64,000 nucleotides of DNA. It comes from Bubalus kerabau (lineage: Eukaryota; Chordata; Mammalia; Artiodactyla; Bovidae). Shown piece by piece: positions 52,933-63,688 of this stretch (positions are counted from its first letter, which is position 1; every line of letters begins with the position of its first letter). Where the stretch lies: NCBI RefSeq assembly GCF_029407905.1, contig NC_073627.1:138211697-138275696 (forward strand), in the 5' to 3' direction. The notes beneath the pieces are model-generated. The model searched no databases and was not told where the DNA came from. It saw nothing but the letters and a program-made list of their open reading frames with translations. A program made the position numbers and the translations under genes.

Positions 52933-53132
52933 TGCACCTTGGTGCTAGTGGTAAAGAACCTGTCTGCCGATGCAGAAGATATAAAAGAGGTGGGTTCAAT
53001 TGCCTGGAGAAGGAAATGGCAACCCATTCCAGTATTCTTGCCTGGACAACCCCATGGACAGAGGAGCCCGGTGGGCCACAGTCCATGGGATCACAAAGAA
53101 TCAGACATGTCTGAAGTAAATGAGCATGCACA
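52933..53132 (+). mobile_element. Bov-tA SINE
   Basis: Head shortened at the B-box ('gtgggttcaattgcctggag'), where about 20 bases of the usual linker are missing. Confidence 0.9.
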
Positions 53133-53292
53133 CACTCACATTACCCCATAACATGGAGCTCCGAGTAGCTGGTTTAGGCTGGATAATGCCATATTTTTCA
53201 GTTGAACTTTGTGCCTATCTTATATTTGTTGTGATACCTTCAGAAGAAACTTAGATAATCTTTTATTTAAAATGATTTTTATTGGACACTGT
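53133..53292. other. Unassigned
   Basis: No feature recognised. Confidence 0.4.
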
Positions 53293-53304
53293 AAAGGCAA
53301 ATGA

Positions 53305-53553
53305 ATTGGGTATTAGATTTGACACAATGTGTATATTACCATGTGTAAAATAGATAGCTAGTGGGAAGCTGCTGTATAGCTTAGGGAGCTCAGTTCAGTG
53401 CTCTGTGATGACTTAGAAGAGTGGGATGGTGGGGCAGGAGGAAGGTCCAAGAGGAAGGGTATAAATGTATATATACAGATGATTCACTTCGTTATACAGT
53501 AGAAACTAGCACAACACTGAAAAGCAATTATATTTAAAAAAAGAAAATAAACA
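53305..53553 (+). mobile_element. L1 3' end, 249 bp
   Basis: Perfect 12-bp TSD AAAGGCAAATGA (53293-53304, 53554-53565). Severe 5' truncation; A-rich tail at the right. Confidence 0.92.
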
Positions 53554-53565
53554 AAAGGCAAATGA

Positions 53566-54107
53566 GTAATTTTATAGCTCTCTAATTATATGATTTTTTC
53601 TTTCATGATAAAACCATCTTTTCCCCCAGAGCCCTCAAATATGTTTTTTTAATGCCCCTCTTCATTCAAGAAGTGATTTCTTTAAAAAATAAATGATTTT
53701 TGGCTCATTATTAAAATACAGGTTTCAACTCAGCATTTATTTGAGATGGAATTCGAATGCTACCTGCAGAATTTTACAGTGAAGAATTCCAGTGTTTCTC
53801 TGGTGGATATTTAGCCAAGAAAGGAACAAATATCTCATTTTTCTTTCACAGTTAATTTAAATAGCAGAAGTATCTTGTTTTCCCATTGCTCTCTGAACAT
53901 ATCTCCTTAAACTTATTTAAGGTTTGGTGGCAAAATTAAAAAAAAATTATTTATTGAAAAATTTCAGATTTAAGAGATATAATTGACAAATGTAATTGTA
54001 TTATATTTTCTTTATTCTTGGTGGGAACATTTCATTCTCCTCTCTTAGCAAATTTGAATTATACATGCTATGTATAACTATGTATAACGATTTATAACCA
54101 TGTTTTA
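53566..54107. other. AT-rich unique-looking sequence
   Basis: No repeat or exon recognised. Confidence 0.45.
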
Positions 54108-54311
54108 CGTTGTGTTAGTCTCTCAGTCGTGTCTGACTCTTTGTGATCCTATGGACTTGTAGCCCACCAGTCTCCTCTGTCCATGGAATTCTCCAGGCAA
54201 GAATACCGGAGTGGGTTGCCATTTCCTCCTCCAGGGCATCTTCCTAACCCAGGGATCCAACCTGGGTCTCCTGCACTGCAGGCAGATTCTTTACCATCTG
54301 AGCCACCAGGA
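54108..54311 (-). mobile_element. Bov-tA SINE
   Basis: Full length and reversed; left arm of an inverted pair with 54346-54588. Confidence 0.92.
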
Positions 54312-54345
54312 TTTTATAATTAGATGGGCTTATTCATCTTCTTAT

Positions 54346-54588
54346 GGATTTCCCTGATGGCTCAGTGGTAAAAAATCTGCCTGCCAAAGCAGGAGATGCA
54401 GGAGACATGGGTTCAATCCCTGGAAGATCTCCAGAGTTGGAAGATCCCCTGGAGAAGGAAATGGCAACCCATTCCAGTATTCATACCTGCAGAATCCCAT
54501 GGATACAGGAGCTTGGCAGGCTACACTCTATGGGTCACAAAGAGTCAGACACAAGTCAGAGACTAAACGACTACATCAACAATAACAA
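54346..54588 (+). mobile_element. Bov-tA SINE with a 10-20 base internal gain
   Basis: Full length. 'ggaagatc' occurs twice near 54423 and 54440, a small linker duplication. AAC/AAT-rich tail. Confidence 0.92.
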
Positions 54589-54599
54589 TTCATTGCTGA

Positions 54600-55335
54600 A
54601 AGTTTGTACCCTTTATTAACCTTTTCCTGTTTTCCCTATTCCCCATGCACTTTTATATATTGTTTCTGTGAGCTTGACTTTTCTTTCTTTTAACATTCCA
54701 CCAAGTGGTATTTGTCTTTTTTTTTTTTTTACTTTGCATAATGTCCTCAAGGTACATCTATGCCGTTGCAAATGGCAGGATTTCCTTCTTTCTTGTGGCC
54801 GAATAATATTCCATTGTATGTATATTCCGTGTCTTCTTTACCTGTTCAGCCACTGATGGACTCTCAGGTTATTTCCATACCTTAGTCATTTTGAATAATG
54901 CTGTAGTCAACATGGGCGTGCAGACATCTCCTCCATATCCGGTGTCCATTTTCTTTGGATACATATCCAGAAGTGGGATTGCAGGATCATATGGCAGTCC
55001 TATTTTTAATTTTTTGAGAGATCTTTATAGTGTTTTCCATATCATCTGAACCAACTTGTACCTCCACCAACAGTGCTCAGGAGTTCCATTTTCTCTACGT
55101 CTTCACCAATACTTATTGTTTCTTGTCTTTTTGATAACAGCTATTCTGATAGGTATGGGGTGATATCCCATTGTGGTTTTGATTTGCATTTCCCTGATGA
55201 TTAATGATGTTGAGCACCTTTTCATATACCTGTTGACCATCTGTGTGTCTTCTTTGGAAAAATGTTCAGATCTTCTGTTAATTTTCTAACCGTATTTTTT
55301 TTGTTTTTGCTATCAAATTGTATGAAGAATCAGTT
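54600..55335 (-). mobile_element. L1 ORF2 end and 3' region
   Basis: Reversed; clear ORF2 C-terminal DNA ('gggattgcaggatcatatgg', 'ttgatttgcatttccctgat') and 3' part ('cgaataatattccattgtat'). Many stops. Confidence 0.9.
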
Positions 55336-56587
55336 TTCAATATGCAGAGTGAGGCCAAAATTGACACCTCATTTAATCATAATCATGGACACAGATTGAC
55401 CCCTGCCTGGGTCCAAGTTAGTTTACAAGTTAGTTCCTGCTTATCTTAAGGCACAAACTGTCCATGTTTATGTTTCTGGGCTCCATCAAGGCTTTCCCCT
55501 ATTTCCTCTCTTCGCCCCTCTCTCTCTTCCCATCTGTCAAAAAACCTCAAAGCGAGAAAAAAAAAAAGGAAAATCCTATAGATACAGAAAGCATGCCCCT
55601 CCCCCCATAATAGAAGAAACCCCTACTTACAAATATTCATGTTCTTTCTATGTGATTTTTACAGTGAAGAGTCTGGTGCTAGGGACTTTGAAAGTTTGTA
55701 TAAAAGATGAAAAGAATGAGGTGGAAACAGGGAGTATTCCCTTCCCTACCCCCATATATCATTTTGGGTGAGTCCACACTCCCCTGGAATGATATGGGAG
55801 GGTTGATGAGCCGCTAGAAAATTATACTGGCCTGGACTGACTGCTTCCTCCAGCACTGGCTGGGAGTTGGAACATCAGTCCTTTGAGGAGGGTTGCAATG
55901 GGGGTAAGAGCAGGGAGAATGTCGGGTGGCTAGGAGTTGTCAGGACATTTGCAGGCGCCCTGGCCAGCATGCTATGTTAGATTTAATAACAGCAATGCAG
56001 AGTTCCGGAGTCCACTGTCCCTGAGAGAGGTCAGGCCAGTGGAAGGTAAAGTGTAAGAAGATTGTTTCTTCAGAATTTTCTGGTGTAACTCTGGGCAAGC
56101 TTTCACTCGAGGTCAGTTTCTCTAGGATTATTTTGCTCTCCAAAGAATGCCCAAAGGTTGATTGATGAATGGCCAGAAGACCTAGGTGAGTCCTTTTGAA
56201 ATCGGCTCCTTCTTCAGGTTGGTATTTTGTCTAAGTGTCCATTCTCTCCTGTGTGGCTGCCGTGGAACAGAAAGAACAGCAGATGAGGGCTGTGAAACCT
56301 GCTGTTCTTGCTAGTTATGTGACCCTAAGCAAATTTGCCCATCCATAAAAGGACAGACTTAGATCAGAAACTGGCATTTAGCATGAGCTCTGAGGTGCTT
56401 AGGGATTCAAGAGATCTTTCCAATATTTAAAAAATGACTCCTGGGAATCATACTTTACCTGTGATATGGCCACACAAGCTAAAAAAAGGATCGAGAGTTT
56501 TTGCTTTTGGCTGCATTAGCTTACATCCGTGCAGCAGTGGTGTTGAATGCTGCCCAGAGGCTGTGATGGATTGTCAAAGACTGCATT
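55336..56587. other. Unique-looking sequence
   Basis: About 1.25 kb without a clear repeat. A possible MIR relic at 56285-56370 ('gctagttatgtgaccctaag') is too weak to separate. Short frames have no recognisable domain. Confidence 0.45.
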
Positions 56588-56806
56588 TCTTTTTTTTTTT
56601 GAACTTTTTATTTTGTATTGGAGTATAGCCGATTAGCAGTATGTCAGGTGAACAGCAAAGGGACTCAGCCATCCATTTGCGTGTATCCATTCTCCCCCAA
56701 ACTCCCCTCCTATCCAGGCTGCCACATAACATCGAGCAGAGTCCCATATGCTATACAGTAGGTCCTTGTTGGGTATCCATTTTAAATATAGCAGTGTGTA
56801 CATAAG
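56588..56806 (-). mobile_element. L1 3' end
   Basis: Begins with a T-run (A-tail on minus) at 56590-56600; the body closely matches the copies at 19466 and 19947. Confidence 0.9.
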
Positions 56807-57124
56807 GACATCATTTCTGAAACACACCTGGAGGGTCCAACCAAAGTCTTGTTAGATTATCCCACTATCTGAATTAAACTACTATGACTAGAACTGTGAC
56901 TTTACTGATAATGGTGCCTTTGGTGCTGAATCTCTGAGATGCAGCTCTGATGTTCTGTTAAGTTCTCTGTAGGAGAGAAGACAATGAGGCTTCAAGGAGA
57001 ATGTTCTTCGGTAATACTGACCATGCAGGGTGTCTAATTATGAGGTAGGTAATCTTGCTTTCTGCAGCACAGTCTTTCCATCCTGTTTGCTGCCTTCACC
57101 AAGAAAGCCTCCTTGCTGGAACAG
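56807..57124. other. Unassigned
   Basis: No feature recognised. Confidence 0.45.
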
Positions 57125-57333
57125 TGAAAGTGTTAGTCACTCAGTCATCTCTGACTCTTTGTGACCCCATGGACTATGGCCCACCAGGCTCCTCTGTCCA
57201 TGGGATTCTCCAGGCAAGAATACTGGAGCAGGTTGCCATTTCCTTCTCCAGGGGATCTTCCCGACCCACGGACCAAACCTGGGTCTCCTGCATTGCAGGC
57301 AGAATCTTTACTGTCTGAGCCACTGGGGAAGCC
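57125..57333 (-). mobile_element. Bov-tA SINE
   Basis: Full length, reversed, close to the family average in sequence. Confidence 0.93.
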
Positions 57334-57931
57334 CTTGCTCAAGCAGGGTTGTCATAAATTGACATGTTCCATGTTCCAAGAGTACCTACTTCTTTCTCCC
57401 CTCACTCCATCCTATGGATAGTTACCCTTTTATCTGCCAAGTAATAATGGACTCCTTAAATTATTTGTCTGAATGTACTCTGTGTAAACTAGCTAAAGGG
57501 ACCTATATATCTGGAGGACCAATGATTCATAATCTTCCCTGGGGTCAGCTTGTCTGCATCCATAACTCAAGTGCTCAATAAAAACATGTTGACATAAATG
57601 ATGTGAGTACCTTTCGTGCTGTCAATCAAAGCTAATTAATTCTGCTTGAATCATTGGGAACATTTGATATCTAAAGGGGGCCAGTCTGTCACACTTGTTT
57701 CTTCGATCTATTGTGCATGGAGAATCTGGATCAATAGTAGGAAAGAGACTAAAAAAGAAATGCTTAGGATATCTGAGCAAAAGAAATTGCTTGCCAGCCC
57801 ACTCAGGCACCTTGGAAACTTGCTTTTACTTTGGTACTCCTGGATGTCATTTTCAGTCTTGAAAGAAGTATGGTGTTTTTCACCATGTGAACAAAAAACA
57901 CAAAGAAAGAAGGGGCTTGTATTTAAACTGA
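57334..57931. other. Unique-looking sequence
   Basis: Frames at 57646-57969 (plus, 107 residues, running into the BovB) and 57947-57708 (minus) have no recognisable domain. A weak L2-like end ('caagtgctcaataaaaacat') lies near 57568-57590. Confidence 0.4.
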
Positions 57932-57946
57932 TTTTGTATTTAAACA

Positions 57947-58404
57947 TCGTGTTGTTGTTCAGTTGCTAAGACGTGTCCGACTCTGTGACGCTATGGACTG
58001 CAGCATGCCAGGCTTCCTGTCCTTCAATATCTCCAGGAGCTTGCTCAAACTCCTGTCCATTGAATCGATGATACCATCCAACCATCTCATCCTCTGTTGT
58101 CCCTTTCTCCTCTTGCCTTCAATCTTTCTGAACATCAGTCTTTTCCAATGAGTTGGCTCTTTGCATTAGGTGGCCAAAGTATTGGAGATTCAGCTTCAGC
58201 ATCAGTCCTTTCAATGTATATTCAGGGTTGATTTCCTTTAGGTTTGACTGGTTTGATTTCCTTGCTGTCCAAGAGACTCTCAAGAGTCTTCTCCAGCACC
58301 ACAATTCAAAATCATCAATTTTTTGGTGCTCAGCCTTCTTTATGGTCCAACTCTCACAACTGTACATGACTACTGGAAAAACCATAGCTTTGACTATACA
58401 GGCG
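57947..58404 (-). mobile_element. BovB 3' fragment, 458 bp
   Basis: Perfect 15-bp TSD TTTTGTATTTAAACA (57932-57946, 58405-58419). An 88-residue frame (58385-58119) shows CESWTIKKAEHQ and the C-terminal region, then frameshifts. Confidence 0.94.
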
Positions 58405-58474
58405 TTTTGTATTTAAACACTATGTTAGGGAGCAACTTTTTAAAAAGACATGGAACAGCAACTAGTTTATGTTA

Positions 58475-58665
58475 AACACTATGTTCCAGGCACTGTGCTA
58501 AGCATTTTATGTCCATTATTGCATGTAACCCTCCCAGTCTGTCAGTATGGCAGGTAATGTTACTTTTACAGATCAGAGGCTCAGGATGGTTTACCATCTT
58601 GCCTAAAGTTAGGTCTCTAGGTAGAAGTAGAGTCAGAACCTGAATCTAGGTCTCTGGCTCAAAGG
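58475..58665 (-). mobile_element. MIR SINE
   Basis: Reversed core ('ggcactgtgctaagcatttt', 'acttttacagatcagaggct'). Confidence 0.75.
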
Positions 58666-58957
58666 CTTGTGTTTCTAACCAACAATTGCTATTGTTCATT
58701 GTGCATGATTTGGCATTTTCTCACCAAAGCTCTTCTCTGATAGATTTTTGAATAATCTCTGTGCAAACGCTGCAGCTGCATCTGATTATCTTATCTTGGA
58801 AGCAAAAGCATTCACCTTTTAGAAAGGAATGATAGAATTCAAGATTTGAGAGGGTGAAATGAGTTTGAGAGACTGAAGAGAATCTGAGGGAGAGAGCAGA
58901 TTGATAATTATAAAAGGAATTGCCCATTGGTTAGAAGAAGCATGAGTGCTGGGGATG
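58666..58957. other. Unassigned
   Basis: No feature recognised. Confidence 0.4.
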
Positions 58958-59040
58958 TGATGGACAGCATGTTGACTATAGTTAACAGTACTATAGTGTG
59001 TTTTAAAGTTGTCACGATGGTAGATCTTAAGAGTTCTCAT

Positions 59041-59066
59041 CACACACACACACACACACACACACA
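59041..59066. repeat. (CA)13 microsatellite
   Basis: Pure CA repeat within the L1 3' end, at the position where the family has an A-rich stretch. Confidence 0.95.
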
Positions 59067-59191
59067 AATTAACTTTGTGTGTTGATGGCTATTAACTGAA
59101 CTTATTGTGGGGATTATTTCATAATGTACACTTCTAGCAAGTCATTTTGCTATATACCTGAAACTAGTACAGTGGTATATGTCAGTTATAT

Positions 59192-59401
59192 GTATGTATG
59201 TGTGTGCTCAATCATGCCCGACTCTTTGCAACCCTTTGGACTGTAGCCTGCCAGGCTCCTCTGTCCATGGGACTTTTCAGGCAGTGAAACTGAAGTGGGT
59301 TGCCTTTTCCTCCTCCAGGGGATCTTCCCTACTCAGGGATCAAACCTTTGTCTCTTGCATTGCAGGTCGGTTTTTTATCTGCTGAGCCATCTAGGAAAAC
59401 C
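59192..59401 (-). mobile_element. Bov-tA SINE
   Basis: TSD ATGTCAGTTATAT (59179-59191) and ATGTCAATTATAT (59402-59414), one mismatch. (TATG)n-type tail at the left. Confidence 0.93.
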
Positions 59402-59435
59402 ATGTCAATTATATTTCAATTAAAAAAATTAAAAA

Positions 59436-60297
59436 AAATTGCCATGGAGCTTTGAAGGTCCAGTACTCTTCCTGAGTTAGAAAGGTAAGGGTACACTGTT
59501 CAGTAGTAGAATGCTTTCAACAAGTTACCTGTTTCTAACTAGCCACATGACCTTGTCACAACCTTTGTGATATCTCTTCATCATCGGCTTTTTGAACAGT
59601 TTGCTCCTAGAATAAATAGCCAATCATTGTAGTTTTTCCCTTTTCAAATGACCTCTGTCTTTCTCTTTCTCCCTCTTCTTGTACATAGCACAGAAGAGGA
59701 GGAAGAAGATAATGGTTAGAACAATGACAACGTCATTTTATTCTTTTGACATGTAGATTTCTTGGTGACTTTGAAAAAGAACAATAAAACATTTCTGAAT
59801 TCCTTTTCAGGTTAGGAATTGATGAGAATATTTTGGCCCTTATTTTTAACCAGTTAAATAGCTTTCACATTCCTTAGCAACCAAAAAGTTTTATAGTCAT
59901 CTCAGTTAGGAAGCTTTTTGGAAGATATTTCCTTTTATGTGTGACACAGAGCAAAATTTTGAGCTGAATTTAAGTAAGAATGTTTTAAAATTGAGATTCA
60001 AACTAGCATCATGACATGTGGTTTGCATATAAACAAGTGATAAAATACTTTTAAAGCATTCCACTCTATTTTGTTAAAGCAGGTGGTCTGAAAGCATCTG
60101 TTTTCGTTTGAATTTTTTAAATCATAAATTAAAAAAAAAAACTCAATAAACCAAACTTGGAAGTACAAAAGCACATAAAGAGGAAGAAATTAAAGAACTT
60201 AAAATCCTTCCTCAGAGAGACAATCACTATTAACATTTCCTTCCAATCTTTTTTCTATTCACATTTATGTTGTATCAGTCACAGTAAGATTGGTTGC
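59436..60297. other. AT-rich unique-looking sequence
   Basis: About 860 bp with no recognised repeat. It holds the speculative terminal exon at 59689-59805. Confidence 0.45.
59651..59805 (+). other. Speculative terminal exon (acceptor + AATAAA)
   Basis: A pyrimidine tract (59653-59680) leads to ACATAG (59683-59688). One frame after it reads TEEEEEDNG then stop (59690-59719), and AATAAA follows at 59783-59788. These are the marks of a small last exon, but no upstream exon is known and each signal is common by chance. Confidence 0.2.
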
Positions 60298-60519
60298 TCA
60301 TGAATGCCAAGTCACTCAGTTACGTCTGACTCTTTGTGACATCCTGGACTGTAGCCCGCCAGGCTCCTCTGTCTATGGGATTTCCCAGGCAAGAATACTG
60401 CAGTGGCTTGCCATTTTCTCCTCCAGGGGATCTTCCCAATCCAGGGCTCGAACCCAGGTCTCCTGTGCCTCCTACATCACAGGAAGATTCTTTGTCAAGG
60501 AGCCACCAGGGAAGCTCCT
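60298..60519 (-). mobile_element. Bov-tA SINE
   Basis: Full length, reversed, with a short insertion in the head linker ('tcctgtgcctcctacatcac'). Confidence 0.92.
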
Positions 60520-60841
60520 AGGATTTGTTATGATGTGGTGATAAGCACCTCCAAATTTTGATGGACTATTGATACAGATACATTTGTTTCTAGCTCATGG
60601 CACGTGTCCATTGCAGCTTGTCCTCCCTCAGAGCAATTAGGATCTGGAACATCTCTGATAGCCATGGCAGTGGAGACAAGAGTGCTGTGAGCGTCCACAC
60701 GTTGCATGCTTGGGCAGAAACTAGCGTACATGACTCCTGCCCACAAATTATGACAGGACCCGATCACGTGGCCTTACCAACCACAGGCCACCACCGTATC
60801 ATGTAAGCTTTGCTTAACAATACGATGATGATGATGAGTTT
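60520..60841. repeat. Possible old dispersed repeat
   Basis: 'ctcatggcacgtgtccattg' and 'gatcacgtggcc' recall a common mammalian repeat, possibly of the same broad kind as 5850-6612. Not named. An ATG/ATC triplet run lies at 60822-60837. Confidence 0.3.
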
Positions 60842-61103
60842 TAAAATATTTGCTTGTTTATTTTTGGCTGTTCTGGGTCTTTGTTGCTACACACAGACTT
60901 TCTCTAGTCTTGGTGAGTGGGGGCTGCTCTCTAGTTGCAGTTCATGGGCTTCTCATTGTGGTGGTTTCTCTTGTTGTGTGGTATGAGGGCTCTAGGGACA
61001 CAGGCTTAGTTGTTCCACAGCATGTAGGATCTTCCTGGACCAGGGATCAAAGGTAGGTGTCCCCAAGGTGGATTTTTAACCACTGGACCACCAGGGAAGT
61101 CCC
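60842..61103 (-). mobile_element. CHR-type SINE, long form
   Basis: Head 'ggaccaccagggaagtccc' at the right. Flanks 'caatacgatgatgat' and 'caatatgattattat' are the probable TSD. Confidence 0.88.
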
Positions 61104-61734
61104 AATATGATTATTATTAAAGAATAGTTTTAAAGCTTAGTTCAAGTTGGGTGAAATTCACAAAATTATATTTCTTTTCAAATTAGTCTATAGTTCAGAC
61201 TTTCAACCCAATCTCGTTGGATTGCTGAAAGTTCATTTTTTGGTCAAATCTATTACATTTTGTTGGAAAGTAATGTTTTCTTTCCCTCACTCCAGATGTT
61301 TCTTTCCATGTGCTGAGAGACCCGCCAGTTTAACACTTTGGCCCTCCAGTGACTTAATTTGATTGGTGCGTTTAGAAGAAGAAATTGTGCAGCAGAGCCC
61401 AGGCCTTCTGTTCTCCTTCCTTGAACCGGGAGCTGGCCACATGAGGTGTGGTATGCCCTGCTCTCAGGCTGTTGGGGGCAGTCTGTCCTGGCCCAGCTGG
61501 GATGACCAGTGATCAGTCTGTCCAGCTGAGGATTTCCTGGAATCTGAGACTTTTGGTGCTAAAACCAGGAGTCTGTCTATGACTGGTTGGTCAAATCCAG
61601 ACAATTTTGGGATCCAGGACTAGGAAGCCGATTTGTTTTATATGTAAGTCACATACTTTTTTTTATCATATTTATCAGTAATCAGGGTGATAATTTAGTG
61701 TCTCATCAAAGACACTTTATAATTAAATTTTTTT
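61104..61734. other. Unassigned unique-looking sequence
   Basis: No repeat or exon recognised. Confidence 0.45.
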
Positions 61735-61993
61735 TTGTCTTTAGTTTTTAAAAGAATATTTATTTATATTTATTTTTTGGTTGAGTTGGATCTTAGTTGC
61801 AGCACAAGGGATATTCATTGAGGTTCTCAAGCTTCTTTCTAGTTGTGGTACACAGGCTTAGTTGCCCTGAGGTATATGGGATCTTAGTTCCCTGACCAGG
61901 GATCAAACCTGGGTCCCCTGCATTAACAATGTGGATTCTTAACCACTGGACCAGCAATGTGGATTCTTAACCACTGGACCACCAGGGAAGTCT
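61735..61993 (-). mobile_element. CHR-type SINE with a 28-bp tandem head duplication
   Basis: Within the tRNA head, 61925-61952 and 61953-61980 are direct copies of 28 bases with one difference ('a[a/g]caatgtggattcttaa' and on). The rest is a normal CHR element. Confidence 0.92.
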
Positions 61994-62607
61994 CCAAAGA
62001 TAGGTTTTGACTCATTTCTCAACTGGACCAGAACTCAGGCGAGTAAGGGAGATGCTGTTCACCAGACCTGTTCAACCTGAGCCCTGGTTGCATAGTCCCC
62101 ACTTACTCTTACCATGGACTGATTTGGCAGCCTTCTCAAATAATGAACCCAGATCTAAAGTTGCACTTCTCCAAGATAAACATCCCCATGGGACTCATAA
62201 GTTTGATCTAGCTGAGGTCTAAGATCAGAGTTTATTTATCTGTTTGGCTTCTGTAGTGTAATTTCTCCAAAGCACAGTGATGTTTAGATAACCAGGCCTG
62301 TAGTGATTAAAGGAGGGTCAGATCAAAGTGGGGGGAGGACAGCTGGGTGAGAGGGGGTGTAAGTAAATGAGGGAGAGAGGGGGATGGGCACCCAGACAGC
62401 TCCATCACCCTAGGAGGGCCCAGGTTGTCAGGCGACACATTCGGAGACTATCGGTTTCAGCTTAGTCTGGTCAGTCATCCTTTTCATTGTCTTGGATGTG
62501 GTCAGACTTGCTGAGAATCAGCACAAACCTTTTCCAAAAGGAAGTCACGTGAACAACCTTTGGTCTCAGTTGTCTTCAGAAGAGGCTTCTTTTTTTGAGG
62601 CTCTATG
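61994..62607. other. Unassigned unique-looking sequence
   Basis: No feature recognised. The frame 62007-62222 has no recognisable domain. Confidence 0.45.
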
Positions 62608-62662
62608 GAAAGAAAGAAAGAGAGAAAAAAAGAAAGAGTGAGAGAAATAAAGAGTGAGAGAA

Positions 62663-62694
<32 letters not shown>

Positions 62695-62699
62695 AGAAA
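62608..62699. repeat. (GAAA)n/(GA)n purine tract
   Basis: About 92 bases, nearly all purine on plus, with small GTGA interruptions. Confidence 0.95.
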
Positions 62700-63211
62700 T
62701 TCAGCACCCGTCCCTCTGCTTTCGGTGGGCAGGTGGGAATGAGGTACTAAGTATTTTGTCAGGAAGAGAAAAGGCAGGTCTGTGTTTTTCTCCTCTAGGC
62801 TGATTTCAGAGTCAACAAACTTATTCTACTCTAAGCCAGGACCATCCATAGAGCTGGTGGTTTCTGTAATCACTGGCTTTTTAAAAGTAAGCTTTTAGGA
62901 TCTTCTAGCAGTTTGTGATGTTGGAATGGCTTTAGTAACATGGTTGAATACACTCTCAGATGTAGAATGCATTTTCCAAAATGGGTCTTACAGAGGCCTA
63001 TAGAAGCATTTCAGCCAGGTCCTCTGCAGAGTGATGAAATTAGAAGTTTGTTTCAGTGAACAAGCTGTGACTGTACCATTTGGAGGTTATTAGCTTTATA
63101 CCAACTTTCTGGGGGTTCTAAGAGAAAGCTAAAGATTCATTCTTGTCCTTTTGATGTAACTGAGAAGAAATCAACATGCATGAAATAACAGAAAAATACA
63201 AAGCTGTGTAA
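62700..63211. other. Unassigned sequence
   Basis: No repeat or exon recognised. Confidence 0.45.
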
Positions 63212-63213
63212 TA

Positions 63214-63293
63214 TTTTGTTGGCTGAAAAATTCCTTTAGATTTTTCCATAAGATGTTCTGGAAAAACCCAAACGAACTTTTCAGCCAACCCAA
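63214..63293. mobile_element. Mariner-type MITE
   Basis: 80 bp, ends TTTTGTTGGCTGAAAAATT and AACTTTTCAGCCAACCCAA, flanked by TA (63212-63213, 63294-63295). No transposase. Confidence 0.85.
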
Positions 63294-63439
63294 TATTATT
63301 CAAACTGTAGATGCTGTGGGAACGCAAAGAAGAGAGCATCCAGGGAGCATAGGAGTGGCAGGACAAAACTTTTTGGAGAAGATGGACAGGAACTTCACCT
63401 TGAAGGATTTGGGAGGACACGGCAGACCCCAGAAGAATA

Positions 63440-63688
63440 TGCGTGTGCATGCTAAGTTGCTTCAGTCATGTTTGACTGCTTGTGACCCCATGGACTGTAG
63501 CCCCCAGGCTCCTCTGTCCATGGGGATTGTCCAGGCAAGAATACTGGAGTGGGTTGCCTCATGCTTCTCCAGGGGATCTTCCCAACTTAGGGATCGAACC
63601 CATGTCTTTTATGTCTCCTGCACTGGCAGGTGGTTTTTTTTGTTTTTGTTTTTGTTTTTTTTAACCACTCTAGCCACCTGGGAAGCCT
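63440..63688 (-). mobile_element. Bov-tA SINE with T-rich expansion in the head
   Basis: Reversed. A 29-base T-rich run (63634-63662, T-runs separated by single G) lies between 'ggcaggtgg' and 'aaccactc', where relatives have about 5-6 bases. Confidence 0.93.

Larger units (their letters stand above)
58958..59435 (+). mobile_element. Old L1 3' end, split by a SINE
   Basis: Parts 58958-59191 ('gttgactatagttaacagta', 'acctgaaactagtacagtgg') and 59402-59435 (terminal 'caattatatttcaattaaaa'). Confidence 0.85.

Noticed and set aside
57915..57946. Tandem 'tgtatttaaac' copies as a special target signal
   Set aside because: The third copy at 58405 is simply the BovB target duplication; the first two are an AT-rich coincidence.
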